64,000 nucleotides of DNA from Pseudoscleropodium purum (GCA_963969395.1 OZ017795.1:36437063-36501062), one strand, 5' to 3'; numbered from the stretch's first letter, positions 49,726 through 62,480 are shown. The notes: a model not told the origin generated them from the sequence alone. Translations and numbers: made by a program.

Positions 49726-52700
49726 TAGTATGCAAATGAATACCCCTCAAAGAAAAACAAAGCAACTTAAACCTAAGAAGCAAAAAGTTTAGAACCAACC
49801 GGATTCATAAAATTAAAGAAATTTTCCAAATGAAAATTCACATTGGTAGCAATGCCATTAGAAGGGATATGAAGTTGTAGGAAATAGACTAGGAATTCTT
49901 CCCACCTTTCATCACACTTTCGAGAAGATTTCAAGAAAACTGGAGCAAGAGAAAATATCTAGGAAATTCACAGATTTCCTTATAGAATTTCCCAAATTAT
50001 AGTCCACAAGCGTTGGTTTAATGAAGACTAATTCCACAAAGTGAACTATGCAAGTGTTCACAGAGAACTATTCAATAAGAATCAATTTCACAAATGAAAC
50101 ACAAAATTGTTCAAATTCTCGATACTAACACCAAGCCTCTTTCCTCCCAACAATCAACTTCAATTCCTTTCGAGAGGCTTGGATACACTTGAGATGGAAC
50201 AATTGGATATAGACTACATGGGACCTTGTTGTGACCCATAAGCGGCCCTTTAATGCAACACTAGAATTAGATTTAGTTGCTAAATGGATCCACTCACTCA
50301 TGGCTCTTCCTTCATAACTACATTTGTGTTTTTCAGATCCATAATTGTCAATCTAGATCTCTACATCCCCGTTTGTTCTTTGTAGTTGAAATTGAAAATC
50401 CATGTTACAATTCCACTTGGTATGGATATGTGTAATTCCATGGACATGTTGTTTATGCAATTAAAGTAATAGAGAGAGGAGCAAAATAGAAGGTACCTTA
50501 ATGAATGTCAATTGCCTACGACTAATTCTATCATACCCACCAAAGTTCTTAATAAACATGTGTCTAAATTGCCAAAAGTGACTACTCCTTGTTTTTAGGA
50601 GCTGAAGTGGATCATTTCGGGAGGTTTCAGGAAGGTTGTACGAAGATCACTAAAAGTATGGGAAACTTGTCATTAGAAAGATCTTTATTTAAAATATTTT
50701 CTACATGATAGGATGATAGATACTCCTGTTTCTGAATAATACCAATATCTCTTTTTTGTTTTACAAAGGAAACTCTAGTATTATTTAGAAATGAAGGAAA
50801 TATTTTAGTAATCCTCACCTATCTAATGAAGTTATAAGAGGATTCATCAACTATGCATTTTTTTTTTATTTTCTTTATTTTGACAAAAGAGAATGCAAAT
50901 TCAATTTAGTTTTTAGATCCCAAGCTTCTTTTTTAGGAAACAAAAAATTTGTAGGAATCATTTAGAAATGTGTTTATTTCTCATAAGAGATGGTCAATTA
51001 TGACATTCTGATTTCACACTATCAAATATAAGAAAATTGAACTTTAATTTGTGTTTTAAAATACAACCATGATGCTCAATATGAATTGGAAGAAAATTCA
51101 TAGCAATTGTCTTAAGTTCCTAACTTGGAATTGTGCTTTAGGATTGAAATTTGAATTTGTATTGTTCATCAAAACTCTATTGATCTTTCGTATATTCTAA
51201 AACTTCTTGAACTATAAATATTAGATATTCATTTATAAAATTCATATTAAGTCAAAGATTGTACAATTTGACTATAGATATATGTTAATAACTCAATTTT
51301 TTTAAAAAGGTCAATTCAAATGGGAAGAATGTTATAGTAACCAATCTATAGTTCTATAGTCTATACCATTCTTTTTTTTCTTTCAAACTATTGAAAATTG
51401 AGTTCATAAATTAGCTACAAATATATATTTGTGAAGAGATTTCATGATTGTCCACATCATGAAATTGATCAAACCTTCCATTTCATTTACAAACATAAAA
51501 CATCTATGACCTCAAGCACAATTTATATACAATAAGGCAAATATTTTTAGTTGCATATATTGTCTACATTTGTTTTGAAGACAAAAGAAAGTACCTTACA
51601 ACATTTGCAATTCTTGTTGCAATTGTAAAAAATAAATTATTTGATATGAATTAGGATGCTACAAGTTAAACTAAAAGTAATTATCAAAAAATAAATAAAA
51701 GATCCCAAGTCACTACAACTACTCACAAATGAAAAGACCAATTAAGGATTTGAAGGGAGTATATATTACCCTACATGGAGTATAGAAAAATCATTTATAT
51801 TAGTTTAGAATCTAATTTAGAAGGAAATTAAGAAATTGAATATTCAAATATTTTATAAAATATTGGTGATGACTATAGTAGATGCAATTGTAGTGATATA
51901 ATACAATATTTCCAACCTACAAGTGGTAGTCTTACAATAATTCCAAAATATTCTTAATGAAGTTTCTAAAAAATATCTTTAGGAATTTTCTAAAATAAAA
52001 AGTCCATGTAGGATAATATAGACTAGTATATAGGGTAAAATTATTTTATGATCAAAAGTCAATTTTGCTAATTTGTCACACTTTAACTTCAAGGGGTTCT
52101 AATATTGTTTGAGTCTCCAAAGTTAATGATCTAGAGCTAAAATTTTTTTGGTCTATTTCCACAATAAGTAAGTATGTTCCTACCAAGCCACATCTAAAAT
52201 TATATTATCTTATGCCCACGTTCATATAAATAAGTCTCTCCTGTGACTACACTATAGAACATTGAAGATGGTTTTAAGATCATTCTTAAATGAAATCACC
52301 ATGAAGTCTTCTCAAATGGACAATTTTTAGTATATTTTTATATTTTTTTCCCTAATTTTTACAAATTCAAATGTCAAAATACCTTAATACCTATTCTCTT
52401 GATACTTTGCACTATTTTTAGTTCTTCTATTTAGAGAATTTTTCTATACTTTTCCTTTTGAGGGTACCTTCTTCTTAAAGGTGTACATATTGGCTATATT
52501 TTTTAAAATTTTTTTTGTTTAATTTCATAATACTTAAAAAAAAATACAAAAAAATACAAAAATACTACAAAAACAACCACCAATTCTTTCAATCACACCT
52601 TTGCTGTAGACTTTTTTTTCAATTTGTTGAAATCGATGAAATAATATTTTCAATGCTACTTTAGAACAATTAGTTGACTTATTCACATAAATTCATTTCC

Positions 52701-53760
52701 ATAACCCTATCAATATGCATTCTAATAATGTCAAACCTAACCATTTCATAGTAAATTGTTCTTGCTAACTCACTTCCAATAAAGAATCCACATATAGAAA
52801 TGCATTTGGACCAATGTTCAAACTGCAATGAATTATTCATTGTAGTAAGTGTGATAATTTTCAAATTGAAATTGAGATTAAATATGGGCCATTAAATTTC
52901 ATTTTAACCCCTAAATATTTTTGACTATGTTTTCACCAAAAATGCTCCCAAAATGCCATTTTAAGTGCAAGTACCAAATTTTAGAAAAAACTCATTTTTG
53001 GACACATGTAACCATAGGATTTTGTATGAATTTAGTTTGAAAAGATGTTGAAAAAATTTCAAAATTTTCCATCATGTAGATTGCAAGATATTAGTGTTTG
53101 AAGTGACAAAAATCCTTTTGGGGGCTTTGTAAAATAACCAGATTGCTGTACTTCACAAGGTCACATTTGCATGAAAAAATGTCCAAAATGGTGGTGCTTC
53201 TTTAGATTCATTCTTCAAGGCAAGTTGGTTACATGCTTGAAAATTTTTAGATCATTTAGAATTGTACAATATGTGGGGAAAAAATAAGAAATAGAATGAA
53301 GTAGAAAGCAATCCAAAATACTAAATTGATTAGAATTTAGTTATGGAATTGAAAAATGCCAATCCAATGGTTGTAATGTTGTAATAAACAATCTACACTC
53401 AATGTTTTTATTATATTTTCAAAAATACTAAAAATTGAGTTAAATAAAGGAGTTCAAAGTTTATTTTAGAGTAAAGAATCCATAATTACCTGCAAACTAA
53501 CACTCCTCATAAGTCATAACTTTCATCTCATTAATCAAAATGGAATGATTCAAAGCTTTCCACATATATATGGATTTAGAAAATCAATTTCAAATTTTTG
53601 CATTGCTTGCTAAGCATTGAAAATTACATATCAAACAATAACTTGAAATCATATAGTCAAAAGTTATGAAAAATAAATGGGCCTCATTGTCCATATGTTG
53701 TATGAAAATTTCAAAGAAAAAAATAAAATCTTGCTCTTAGAGAACTGCACAAAATTGCAA
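49726..53760. other. Gene-poor AT-rich region
   Basis: No gene supported. TTAACCCC at about 52905 and an inverse GAGTTAA at about 53433 could bound another TTAA-type element, but the end similarity is weak and I do not list it as one. Confidence 0.45.
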
Positions 53761-53761
53761 T

Positions 53762-53908
53762 TACTTCACAAAGTGAAGATTTCACACTTTTATAAACTCT
53801 AACTTTTATAAAGTCTAACAATATTACTATTATAAAATTCTTCACAAAGTGTGTAAAACTTCACACTTTTATAAAATCTAACAATATTACTATTATAAAA
53901 GATTTTCA
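53762..53908 (+). repeat. Short tandem duplication
   Basis: Two copies of a roughly 70-bp unit share TTCACAAAGTG, TTCACACTTTTATAAA and TCTAACAATATTACTATTAT. Non-coding. Confidence 0.7.
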
Positions 53909-54280
53909 ACACTATTATTTGCAAATACATTCAAGGAAGTCCATCACAAATGATTGGATGAAAAAATGAATTTTTCTTGTCTTTCCAAATTACAGAAGAT
54001 CAACCCAAGAGCTTCCAAGTGATAATTTTTAAAGTTTAGAATTTAGGTAATATGGGTGAGATATGCAAACATCAATGAACTAAATTCAACTACTAGTTCC
54101 ATTAAGTGTGTCAAAATTTGAGTGCAATGAACAAACTTTATGGTTTCAATTTGGCCAAGTGTATAGAAACTTAAGACCAATCAAAGCCATAATAAGAAGA
54201 GGACTTCTAAAAATAAGAAGTGGATTGACCCGATGGCTTGACCTTCAACACTGTACAAATCTAAATACCTTAACTCCTAA

Positions 54281-55766
54281 ACGGCCCTCGGGCTCTCAGG
54301 CTATGACACTATGCTTAGAAGCCGTGATTGCAGATTTGCAACCGTTCCGATTACCTTGTCATTGGCGTCGCAGCACGCTGAAAATTCGCCAAGACCCCAC
54401 CTGGCCGGAATGCACAGACCTTTATAGAAATGTGTCTCCCAACGATCCACAATGACTGAGGCGGTGACTTGGAAATTCACAGAAAAAACCTTCATGTAGT
54501 GACGTGGAATCGCAACGATGGGTTCAATTGCAGCGACACAAGGATTGTTCAAAAAAATTCCTCACTCAATCTATGAAGTAGTGCAATGTTCACGGCATTG
54601 GAGTCACTGTATACATGCGGTTTAGGGTCGCCTGGAAATGCGAAGGGCACTTTCACAATATGTGGCAAAGGTTTCTGAGACAACGTGGCGATTCACATGT
54701 GGGACACACCGCGGGAAGGTAACAACTTTTGGGGCGAAATTATAACTTTCCTCAGCCGAGACATGTCTAACCAGTAAGTACTATAGTTGGTCGAAGCTAA
54801 TATTTGGAGTTCACGTGGCAATAATTGATTCCAAGCAGTAGTCAAATGCGTGGAAGCTGCCCTAATCTACAGAGAGTTACTCAGATGTTACCAAACACGC
54901 TGGAAGTTGAATATTATAATATTGTATGTGAGTTGTTCAAAAGTTTTGCCATAGTGGGCCACATCCAAAGCCACAAACCAATGTTTCGTAAATTGGGGGT
55001 CTAAGCACCGATGCTCATGCTAACAAGCAATAGAGTCTATACTGTCATACTCAAAATTGCACAAGGCTGATAGAATGTCTCTACTACATAAAAATCATTG
55101 AAAATTACCCTGCAAAACACAAACAAGATTGATACAGCTTGCACTACGGTTGACTTGCAGTATCACTATAGAGTCTCCATAGAACATGAGAAGCCTTCAA
55201 TTGCATCCACACCACAAGCAATCACCACATCCACAAGGCATGAAGGAATTATGAAGTATAAAAATCCAAAACGCCCCACCTTTCAATGCCAACCCCACCT
55301 CTGCCACCATTTTGCCAAGAACAAATTCCACTGGCAGCTTACACCACGCCATGATTGCCTTCGCACAGTGTTGTTCCCTCACTCGCTCAACAAATCCATT
55401 CGAAACCAAACCCACGACCTCCATCTTCCTCGCAGCTTGAAGAATCCTAAGGCGCCACATTCTGCCAGAATTCGTGCTCTCCCGCGTCCATAGACCCCTG
55501 GACAAGCCACGTCTACACCTTCAACCCGTCAAAGCACCGGGTCAAGACGATCTACGTGCAACAACCCATACCGTAGGCAAATTTATGTATTCCGGCTTGC
55601 AGCGATGTTGCATTGGATATTTGACAAAGTGGTGCAGTGCGTCCGATGCACAACAACACTTTGCAAAACTTTGCTGAAACCTGCAAACCCTAAAACCACC
55701 ACAAGAGCAGTCAAATATGTGAAAATAGTGACATACGGCAAGAAAGGGTGTTCGGGACGTTCAAAG
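54281..55766. mobile_element. 1.5-kb GC-richer insertion in TNL copy 2
   Basis: Copy 1 reads continuously from AATACCTCAACTC to TAGCAACCTCTC (18405-18430). In copy 2 these flanks (AATACCTTAACTC near 54277; TAGCAACTTCTC near 55777) are separated by about 1.49 kb with much higher GC than its surroundings. No terminal inverted repeats or clean duplication found; the flanks show only TTAACTC vs TTACCTG. It contains frames of 102-131 codons on both strands with no known domain. It could be a transposon, a Helitron-like capture or inserted genic DNA. Confidence 0.6.
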
Positions 55767-55914
55767 GTTACCTGTAGCAACTTCTCTTCTCCGGAAAATT
55801 GTTGATTTGGCCCTATGACCATGGTAAAACATTTTAGCTCGGCTAGTGCAGACATGTTTGGGATATATTGGAGGACCTCACAATGACTAATATAAAGCTT
55901 TTGAAGTTTTTTCA

Positions 55915-57331
55915 ACTTCTCAAGGCCTTAGAGACCAATGATTGGAAGGGCCACTAGTTTGAGATTTTTAAGTTTAGAACAATTGCCAAGACCAATAAGT
56001 GAAAAAGAACCAATAATTTTGAGTGTAAATCTTTTAGACCATTTAGAAACACCCACTTTATTGCATAGTTGCAACAAGGTCAATCATGTTAAGGTGTTGT
56101 GATTGAATTCTTCCATCTGCCATTGCCTACTCCAATCCAGAATCAAATCTTCCAATTGTGAACAACCCATGAATTGTGGAGGCTCTAAGAGAAACTTTTC
56201 ACAATCCGACATTTGAAAGGTCTTCAGCAATATGCATAGGTTGAAGTCGGGTAATTGTTTCAAGGATGAGAGACTTGTCAATAGAACATGTTGCAATGAC
56301 TCAAGCTTGTCATTGATCCCCATCATACTATGTGGTTGCAATTTTGCAAAATAGAAGCTCTCCAATTGAGGAAGATGTGTGAGCTCCAAGTGGCGAAGAG
56401 AACTTAATCCATAAAGATCCAACACCCTCAAGTTGGAGCATGCATATATCTTTAGCACCACAACATTGCATACTTGCAACGAGGTCAAGGATGTCAACAT
56501 GTAGAGTTGGAATTCCTCCAACTGTTGTTGCCTATTCCAATCAAAATTTGAATATTCAAGTTATAAAGAACCCATGAGCCATGAAGGCTCTGGAAGAAAC
56601 TTTTCACAATCTGACATTTGAAAGGTCTTCAACAAAGTGCATGAGCTAAAGTCAAGCAATCATTTCAAGGACAAGAGACCTTTCAATATAACATGTTGCA
56701 ATGACTCAAGCTTGTCATTGGTCCTCATTATACTATGTGATTGCAATTTTGTAAAATGGAAGCTCTCCAACTTAGGGAGCCTTACAAGCTCCAAGTGACA
56801 AAGATAACTTAATCCATGGAAATCCAACATCCTCAAATTGGAGCACTCATATATTTGTAGTACCACAACATTGCATACCCTCAATGAGGTCAATGATGTC
56901 AAGAAATTGAGCTTGAATTCTTCCATCTACCATTGCCTATTCCAATCCAAATTTGGATATTCAAACTATGGACAACCTATGATCCATGGAGGCTTTAGAT
57001 GAAGCTTCTCACAATCCTACATTTCAAAGGTTTTCAACAAAGTGCATAGGCCAAAGTTAGGTAACCATTTTAGGGACAATAGACTTATTAATACAACATA
57101 TTGCAATGAATCAAGCCTATCATTGGTCCCTATCATGCTATGTAGGTGCACTTCTACAAAGTGGAAGCTTTCTAATTCAATGAGCCTTACAAGCTCCAAG
57201 TGATGAAGACAACTTAACCCATGGAGATCCAACACCCTCAAGTTGGAGTAGTCATATAGTTGCAATACTACAACATTGCACCACTTTGGAATTATTTTTG
57301 AAAGGAACAACGCATGTTTCAGATTCCCCAA
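55915..57331 (-). repeat. LRR modules of TNL copy 2
   Basis: About three 405-bp modules (NVVVL motif near 57270, 56868 and 56463), each homologous to those in copy 1, interrupted by frame breaks (for example the stop at 56084). Two fewer modules than copy 1. Confidence 0.75.
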
Positions 57332-57582
57332 TCAAATTTGCAACACTTCGTAAGCTAATGGATTTGTTCTCTTCAAAACATAAGGAATAGAATCAATTGA
57401 CACTGATCAAGAGATACATCCAACTTCTTTGTTTTCTAGTGTTGAGCTCCTAGATTCTATATAATAAACACACCAACAAGATCCCTCTCCATCTAGAACA
57501 TACCATTTTGCAAATTCTTTGTATAGGTCATGGATGGTGATTATAAGCCCTTGAACTTCATTGATATTGATATTGATGATGC

Positions 57583-57776
57583 CAAGGTTGACGAATCTCT
57601 ACGTTCGCCTAAAAAAGGCATCTGGACGGTCGGACGTCCGTCTGCACGGACGCCAACAGACGCAGCGTCCCTCCCGCCATCGGAAGGCGAACGGGTGGGG
57701 CAAACGAACGGGGCGGACAGGGCGGACAGCGTCCACGTCCGGACGTCTCGGACGTTCGACTGTCCTGTCAACCCTG
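57583..57776. mobile_element. GC-rich hAT-type MITE 1
   Basis: Ends CAAGGTTGAC / GTCAACCCTG are inverted repeats with one mismatch. The 8-bp target duplication GATGATGC lies at 57575-57582 and 57777-57784. Copy 1 has the uninterrupted site (GATATTGATGATGCCCGACC near 21027-21046), so insertion and duplication are directly demonstrated. 194 bp, very GC-rich, with repeated GGACGTCC-type palindromes near the right end. The 8-bp duplication and CAGGG terminus indicate hAT. Open frames inside are by-products of GC content. Confidence 0.9.
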
Positions 57777-57976
57777 GATGATGCCGAGCCTCTTCAAACT
57801 TTGAAGCTATAGCAATGGCACTTGCACACATGTCATTATCAATTAGACATTAAGTGGTATTGAATTGTGAATTGATAACCAATACATATAAGAATATCAA
57901 AAGCCCTAGACTCAAATCAACAAATTAATGCACAAACTAATAGAAGTGCCTCAAGAAATTATGGATGCCACATAGT

Positions 57977-58198
57977 CAGGGTTGACAAATCAGTACGTCC
58001 GCCCCAAAATAGTGTCCGTAACCCGGACGTCCGAACGTTCGTCCTCACGGACGCCAGCGGATGCAGCGTCCCTCCCGCCGTCGGAAGGCGGACGGGCAAG
58101 GCGGACGAGGAGGGTGGGACGGGCGGGGTGGACGGCGTCCATGAATGTCAACGTCCGCATCCGGACGTCCCGGACGTCCGACCGTCTTGTCAACCCTG
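57977..58198. mobile_element. GC-rich hAT-type MITE 2
   Basis: Ends CAGGGTTGACAA / TTGTCAACCCTG are perfect 12-bp inverted repeats. The 8-bp duplication CACATAGT lies at 57969-57976 and 58199-58206. Empty site in copy 1: ATGGATGCCACATAGTCTTA near 21209-21228. 222 bp. Internally related to MITE 1 (shared GCAGCGTCCCTCCCGCC and CGGAAGGCG), so it is the same family. Confidence 0.92.
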
Positions 58199-59897
58199 CA
58201 CATAGTTTCTAAAATTTTAAGTAATGTTTCCTAATAACATTTTTGTGCATAAAAACAAAGTGAAAATGGAACAAATCTATAAATGGAGAAAAAAGTAATG
58301 AAATATAAGACAAAAAATTGTCATCTATAATAAAGACACCATAATACCAACAACATGTGCAAAATTCTAGTCATGGACAAAGCAAAACCTTCATTTCCTT
58401 CACTCCTAATAGAATGCTCCAAATCTAACACTAGGTATACTAATTTATAATCTACCTAGTTGCAAACATGAAGTGGACAAAAGATTTTAACAAAGTACTT
58501 CAAAATTTGAAATGCTATACATTTCATCAATAAAAACACATTTCTCCAATTTTATGATACAATGATTCCACATCATTGTTTTGTTGTGCATATCTTCAAT
58601 CTTACTATGTCTTTACATTTATAATTTTGATGACAATCTTTTGTTCAATTCTTCAAAAAATAGGCCCAATCAATTCTCAATGACAAACAAGAAGATGAAC
58701 TCATTATAACTACCTTTTAGACTAAAAGCTCTAAGAATATAGATACACTTGATCTAGTTCATGAGACCTCTTGGCCTTTACAAACTCCACAAGCTCAAGC
58801 ATGGGCCACTTAGAAGTCAAGAAAGCTTTAGACAACACAACCATAGCTACATGACATTGTCTCACTGCTTCAAAAATCAAAGGTGCAAATTGCTCTTCCA
58901 TCGTTAATGAAGAGGACCACTTGTCAAAGAAAAGTTGATGGATTTCTGCTTCCAAGTCTTTGCACAATTGCCTCACAAATTCCTTTTGCTTACCACTGTG
59001 ACTCAAGAATATTTTGTTTTTTGGATTCCATTTTGGCAACGTGGTAGGCAATATTTAGAAACTGTGATCAAAATCAAATGCAATCTAGAAATCAACATGC
59101 TTTGACAAGTGAAGGACCATGGAGTACTTCCAAAAATGAAAAAATGTACTATAAAGTATAACTTAGAAAAAAAATTGTCAGACCAATTTCAACTATCGCA
59201 ATATTGCAAAATATGACCTATAGATTGTACCCATCCAATTGGATCTTCCACTATTTTAAGTGATACCATGAAACAATCGATAAATTGCAAAAAAGATGCA
59301 AAAATTTATATCATGTTAAATCTTTGTGTACTCAGAACAATGTATGAAAGCAAAAAAAATGTAAACATCCATATCATACACTTTGTAAAACTAAGACAAA
59401 TATTAATACACATTTGGTTGAAGAAAAAATGAAGATCTTGTCTTCATTCATTGTTCAAAATTTGAACTCATGGTACTTAACAAGTTACATAAAAGCATAT
59501 CAACAAGTTGCTTCATTTATCCAGTCTGCTTCTACCCACAAAGTGATTTCGAAGATCCTAGGTCCATAGATGTCGAAGGCTCCATGCTTTTGACCAAGAG
59601 AGCAACAAACCACAGTGTGATCAAGAAGAATTACCAACTCACACTTCGGCTTTTTTGGCCTTGGATCGACAATTTGGACAATGAAACGTAAGTGTCTTCT
59701 CCTCAAATGGACACGGCTTAGAAACTCAATGCCTCCATCCAACGAGCAATTCCGCTTTTTTAGGTTTGGACTCGCAATCCAACGCACTTCATTGCTACCA
59801 TTGTGAAGTCAAAAAGTGTCAACAACTAGACGAGCTGATAGTAACAAGATAGATGCAATAAATACTGTAGCAAAAGTTAAGCTTAGGAATTGCTCAT

Positions 59898-62215
59898 CAT
59901 ATACAAAAATTGGAAGTCTCACCTTTCAAGTTGGTCACAACTTAGAAACATGATCACTCCATCCAACTAACAACAATTCTGCTTTCTTAGATTCCATGTC
60001 CCTTAGGGATTGTCCACAGGAACTTCTACTACAACAAAATCATGCATTGAAGGGACAATTTTGTTATTAACCCCAAAGTACCTACTTGCCACAAGGAAGT
60101 GAGAAAACTAGGCGTAGTTATGTATGTACTTATAAGTAGCGAGTTGGCTACTCAAGGACTAAGAGATTGTTTCTCACATCTAGAGTGCAACAAAAATAAG
60201 ATATACACTAAAAAGCCCTCCTAATGAGCCCTCCCATCATTTTTTTGTTGTACATAAAAGAGGAAGAGCCTCTCGTGGTCAAACAGCTGGAGTGGTGTTA
60301 CTAGTGGTGTAGATCAAGGCATATCTATCCCTCTGTAGATTGATTCACACTACCATGGGATTCATAACAAGACTAAACTACTGAAACAACCAAAGAGAGC
60401 ATTGAAAGAGTATACCAACACTCAAACAAGGATAGAAGCAACCCTAGGTTAAAGGTGTAAAAAGAAACTAACACTTGTGAGGCATCGTTGTCCCGGGATG
60501 CCCTAGAAATTCCAGCTAGCTTGGTCTACCGACACTAAACCTCATAGCAACATTAACATGGCTCGATTCCGGCCTCGAAAATTGTAACACGAATCAATAT
60601 ATACATAAAGGTCTAAAATTTAGGACAAACATGAATTTATATTTTAGAGCAAGTATTCTAAAAGGTGCCAAAGTATTGAAATTCCACCAATATGAAACTT
60701 TGAGTGTGGGTAGCTATAAGAAATAGATGTTATTATTGGTTCAAAATGGCCTTAGTATTAGAGTATTGAGACTTTTGAAATAATAATTTTTAATAAAATA
60801 AAATATGGATAATTTGTAGAGCATTCAAAATAATATATATGTGAAAATTCAAGCATAAAATTTTGTTCTAAAAGTTATGTACAACAAAAGAATGATGAAA
60901 AGTGCAAGAAAATAGATACTTTTGAAATTTGATTTATAAAAAAATAGTAAAAAAATTCAAATAATTCAAATAAAAAAAGACATTTTTTCATATTCGAAGA
61001 TGCTTTTTTTTCAATCAATTTTCATCTTTAGCAAATAAAAAAATGTGTTCTCTACATGTGTACCTAGGTGATAAACTTGGAGCACATGTGGAAGGTGAAC
61101 ACTTTGCTATTTTTAGAAAAACTCTTCGTAAGTTTGTATAACTTTAGTAGAACTCCTTGTATCTCAATTTTGACTTACAAAATTGCATTATTGGGTTGAA
61201 AATAGTACTAAATTCCCCTACAATGACCAAGATAAACATCCAATTGGGTGCAATTTCAAAATAATAAATAAATTGAAAAAAATTGGAAAAATTATTGCAT
61301 ATGTAAAACTACTACATGTACCTTTCCTTCAAATTTCATTAAAAAATGGATATACGCCGTATACATTATGAAAAACCCCACCTATCCAACACCAAAGGGA
61401 AAAAAACATTACCACCTCCTGAGTAGGAAACTCTGTTTCAAATTACCAGGATGGTAAATTTTAGAAAAAAATTTGGGTGCCTACACGCGAGACGCAAGTG
61501 AGAAAGATTTCATATGTTTAATTGTACTGAACAGCAATTGCTGGTTCATACAGCTTAGTAACTGCAATACGAAAGGGATAGAATCTCTCGTAATGTAGTT
61601 CCTCGATTGTAGTTACTGGTGGTAGAGATCGATGAATCTTCCTCTGCAACTGAAGTCATACCACTCTTCCTAACATAACCACCCCCCGGAATCAACCGCA
61701 CATAGTGCGCCAGAAACACTTACCAACACTCAAACAAAGCAGCACCAAATCAAGAATTCGACAAGAAACCCAACACGGTGGAGCAACGTCGTCACGGAGA
61801 AAACCCTGAGTTCCAGCCCAGTCCTACCGACACTACAACCTCACTCCTTAGATGATACTCAGACGGCACGAGATACTCACTTAAAGAAGGCAGCAGATGG
61901 GTGTCGTTGCTCGCCAACTTTGATGAGAACGATTGCTTCGAATGAACTGTGAAAGGAGATCCTGTCCATCACTGGGAAACCGAAACCCTAGCCAGCAGAG
62001 CGAGAGTTTGGGACTTGAAAGTGTGAGCAGCAGCAGAACATGCTTCCTCGAAAATCCAGAGAGCACAACCCACACAAAAGAAAGAGATCTGAGCACCTTC
62101 CACGCATTGGGCTTTGGAAGCCACTTGCTGGGGATTCCAAGATGCCACAACACTGTTAACCGTATCCCAGCACACAAATTGTCTGCAAGCGTCTCTTGAC
62201 TTTCCACTTGAATAT
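59898..62215 (-). promoter_or_regulatory. 5' region of TNL copy 2
   Basis: Relative of 24420-27170: shared blocks near 60010-60560 and 61405-61495, and 61530-62215 matching 26500-27170. It lacks the 25499-26499 element and instead has about 0.8 kb of AT-rich DNA at 60620-61400 not seen in copy 1. Many positions differ by C-to-T or G-to-A relative to copy 1, as in methylated silent DNA. Confidence 0.5.
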
Positions 62216-62224
62216 GTGCACACT

Positions 62225-62480
62225 AAGTAAAGATTATTAAAAGAGTAAATACTTTAGGTCATGTTTGAGTCAGAAATATTTCACGCGATAAAATTTTCAA
62301 AATTCATGAATATTTTACAACAAAATTCCAAAAAGAATTTCCGTTCAATGTACTCAACATTCTTGAAAATTTTGAAATTGTGCTAAAAGTATTTTTTTAA
62401 ACCATAAATTTGAGTTGAATTCCAAAGATGTCTAAGTTTGAATTTAAAATTTGAATTTCTTTTTATGCAAGTGTATTACT
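62225..62480 (+). repeat. Dispersed repeat beside TNL copy 2
   Basis: Resembles 16500-16740: GATAAAATxTTCAAAAT..TGAATATTTTA, AATTGTGCTAAAAGT and AxAAATTTGA blocks in the same order. Non-coding. It directly adjoins the end of the copy 2 homology block. Confidence 0.5.

Larger units (their letters stand above)
54225..59897 (-). pseudogene. TNL copy 2, multiply broken pseudogene
   Basis: Same order and orientation as copy 1. Exon 1 homology is at 59897-59501, with the same ATGAGCAATTCC start but codon 5 CAA changed to TAA (59885-59883) and a later CGA changed to TGA (59811-59809). The donor GT is AT (59500-59499) and the acceptor AG is AC (59042-59041). The TIR 5' half is 59040-58760 (KIFLSHSGKQKEFVRQL, SKWPMLELVEF). 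Then comes a junction near 58745-58762 that removes the rest of the TIR and all P-loop/kinase-2 exons. MHD/LRR homology at 57905-55770 (about three modules) has several stops and is split by insertions at 57583-57776 and 54280-55766; the last C-terminal scrap is at 54225-54280. The second hAT-type insertion (57977-58198) lies in the former intron. No functional receptor can be made. Confidence 0.9.

Noticed and set aside
52903..53437. Sixth TTAA-bounded element
   Set aside because: TTAACCCC and an inverse GAGTTAA occur at a plausible distance, but their inverted similarity is weak and needs other copies to confirm.
57541..58212. Frames of 67-96 codons on both strands in the GC-rich blocks
   Set aside because: They lie inside the two hAT-type MITEs and reflect GC content and palindromes, not proteins.
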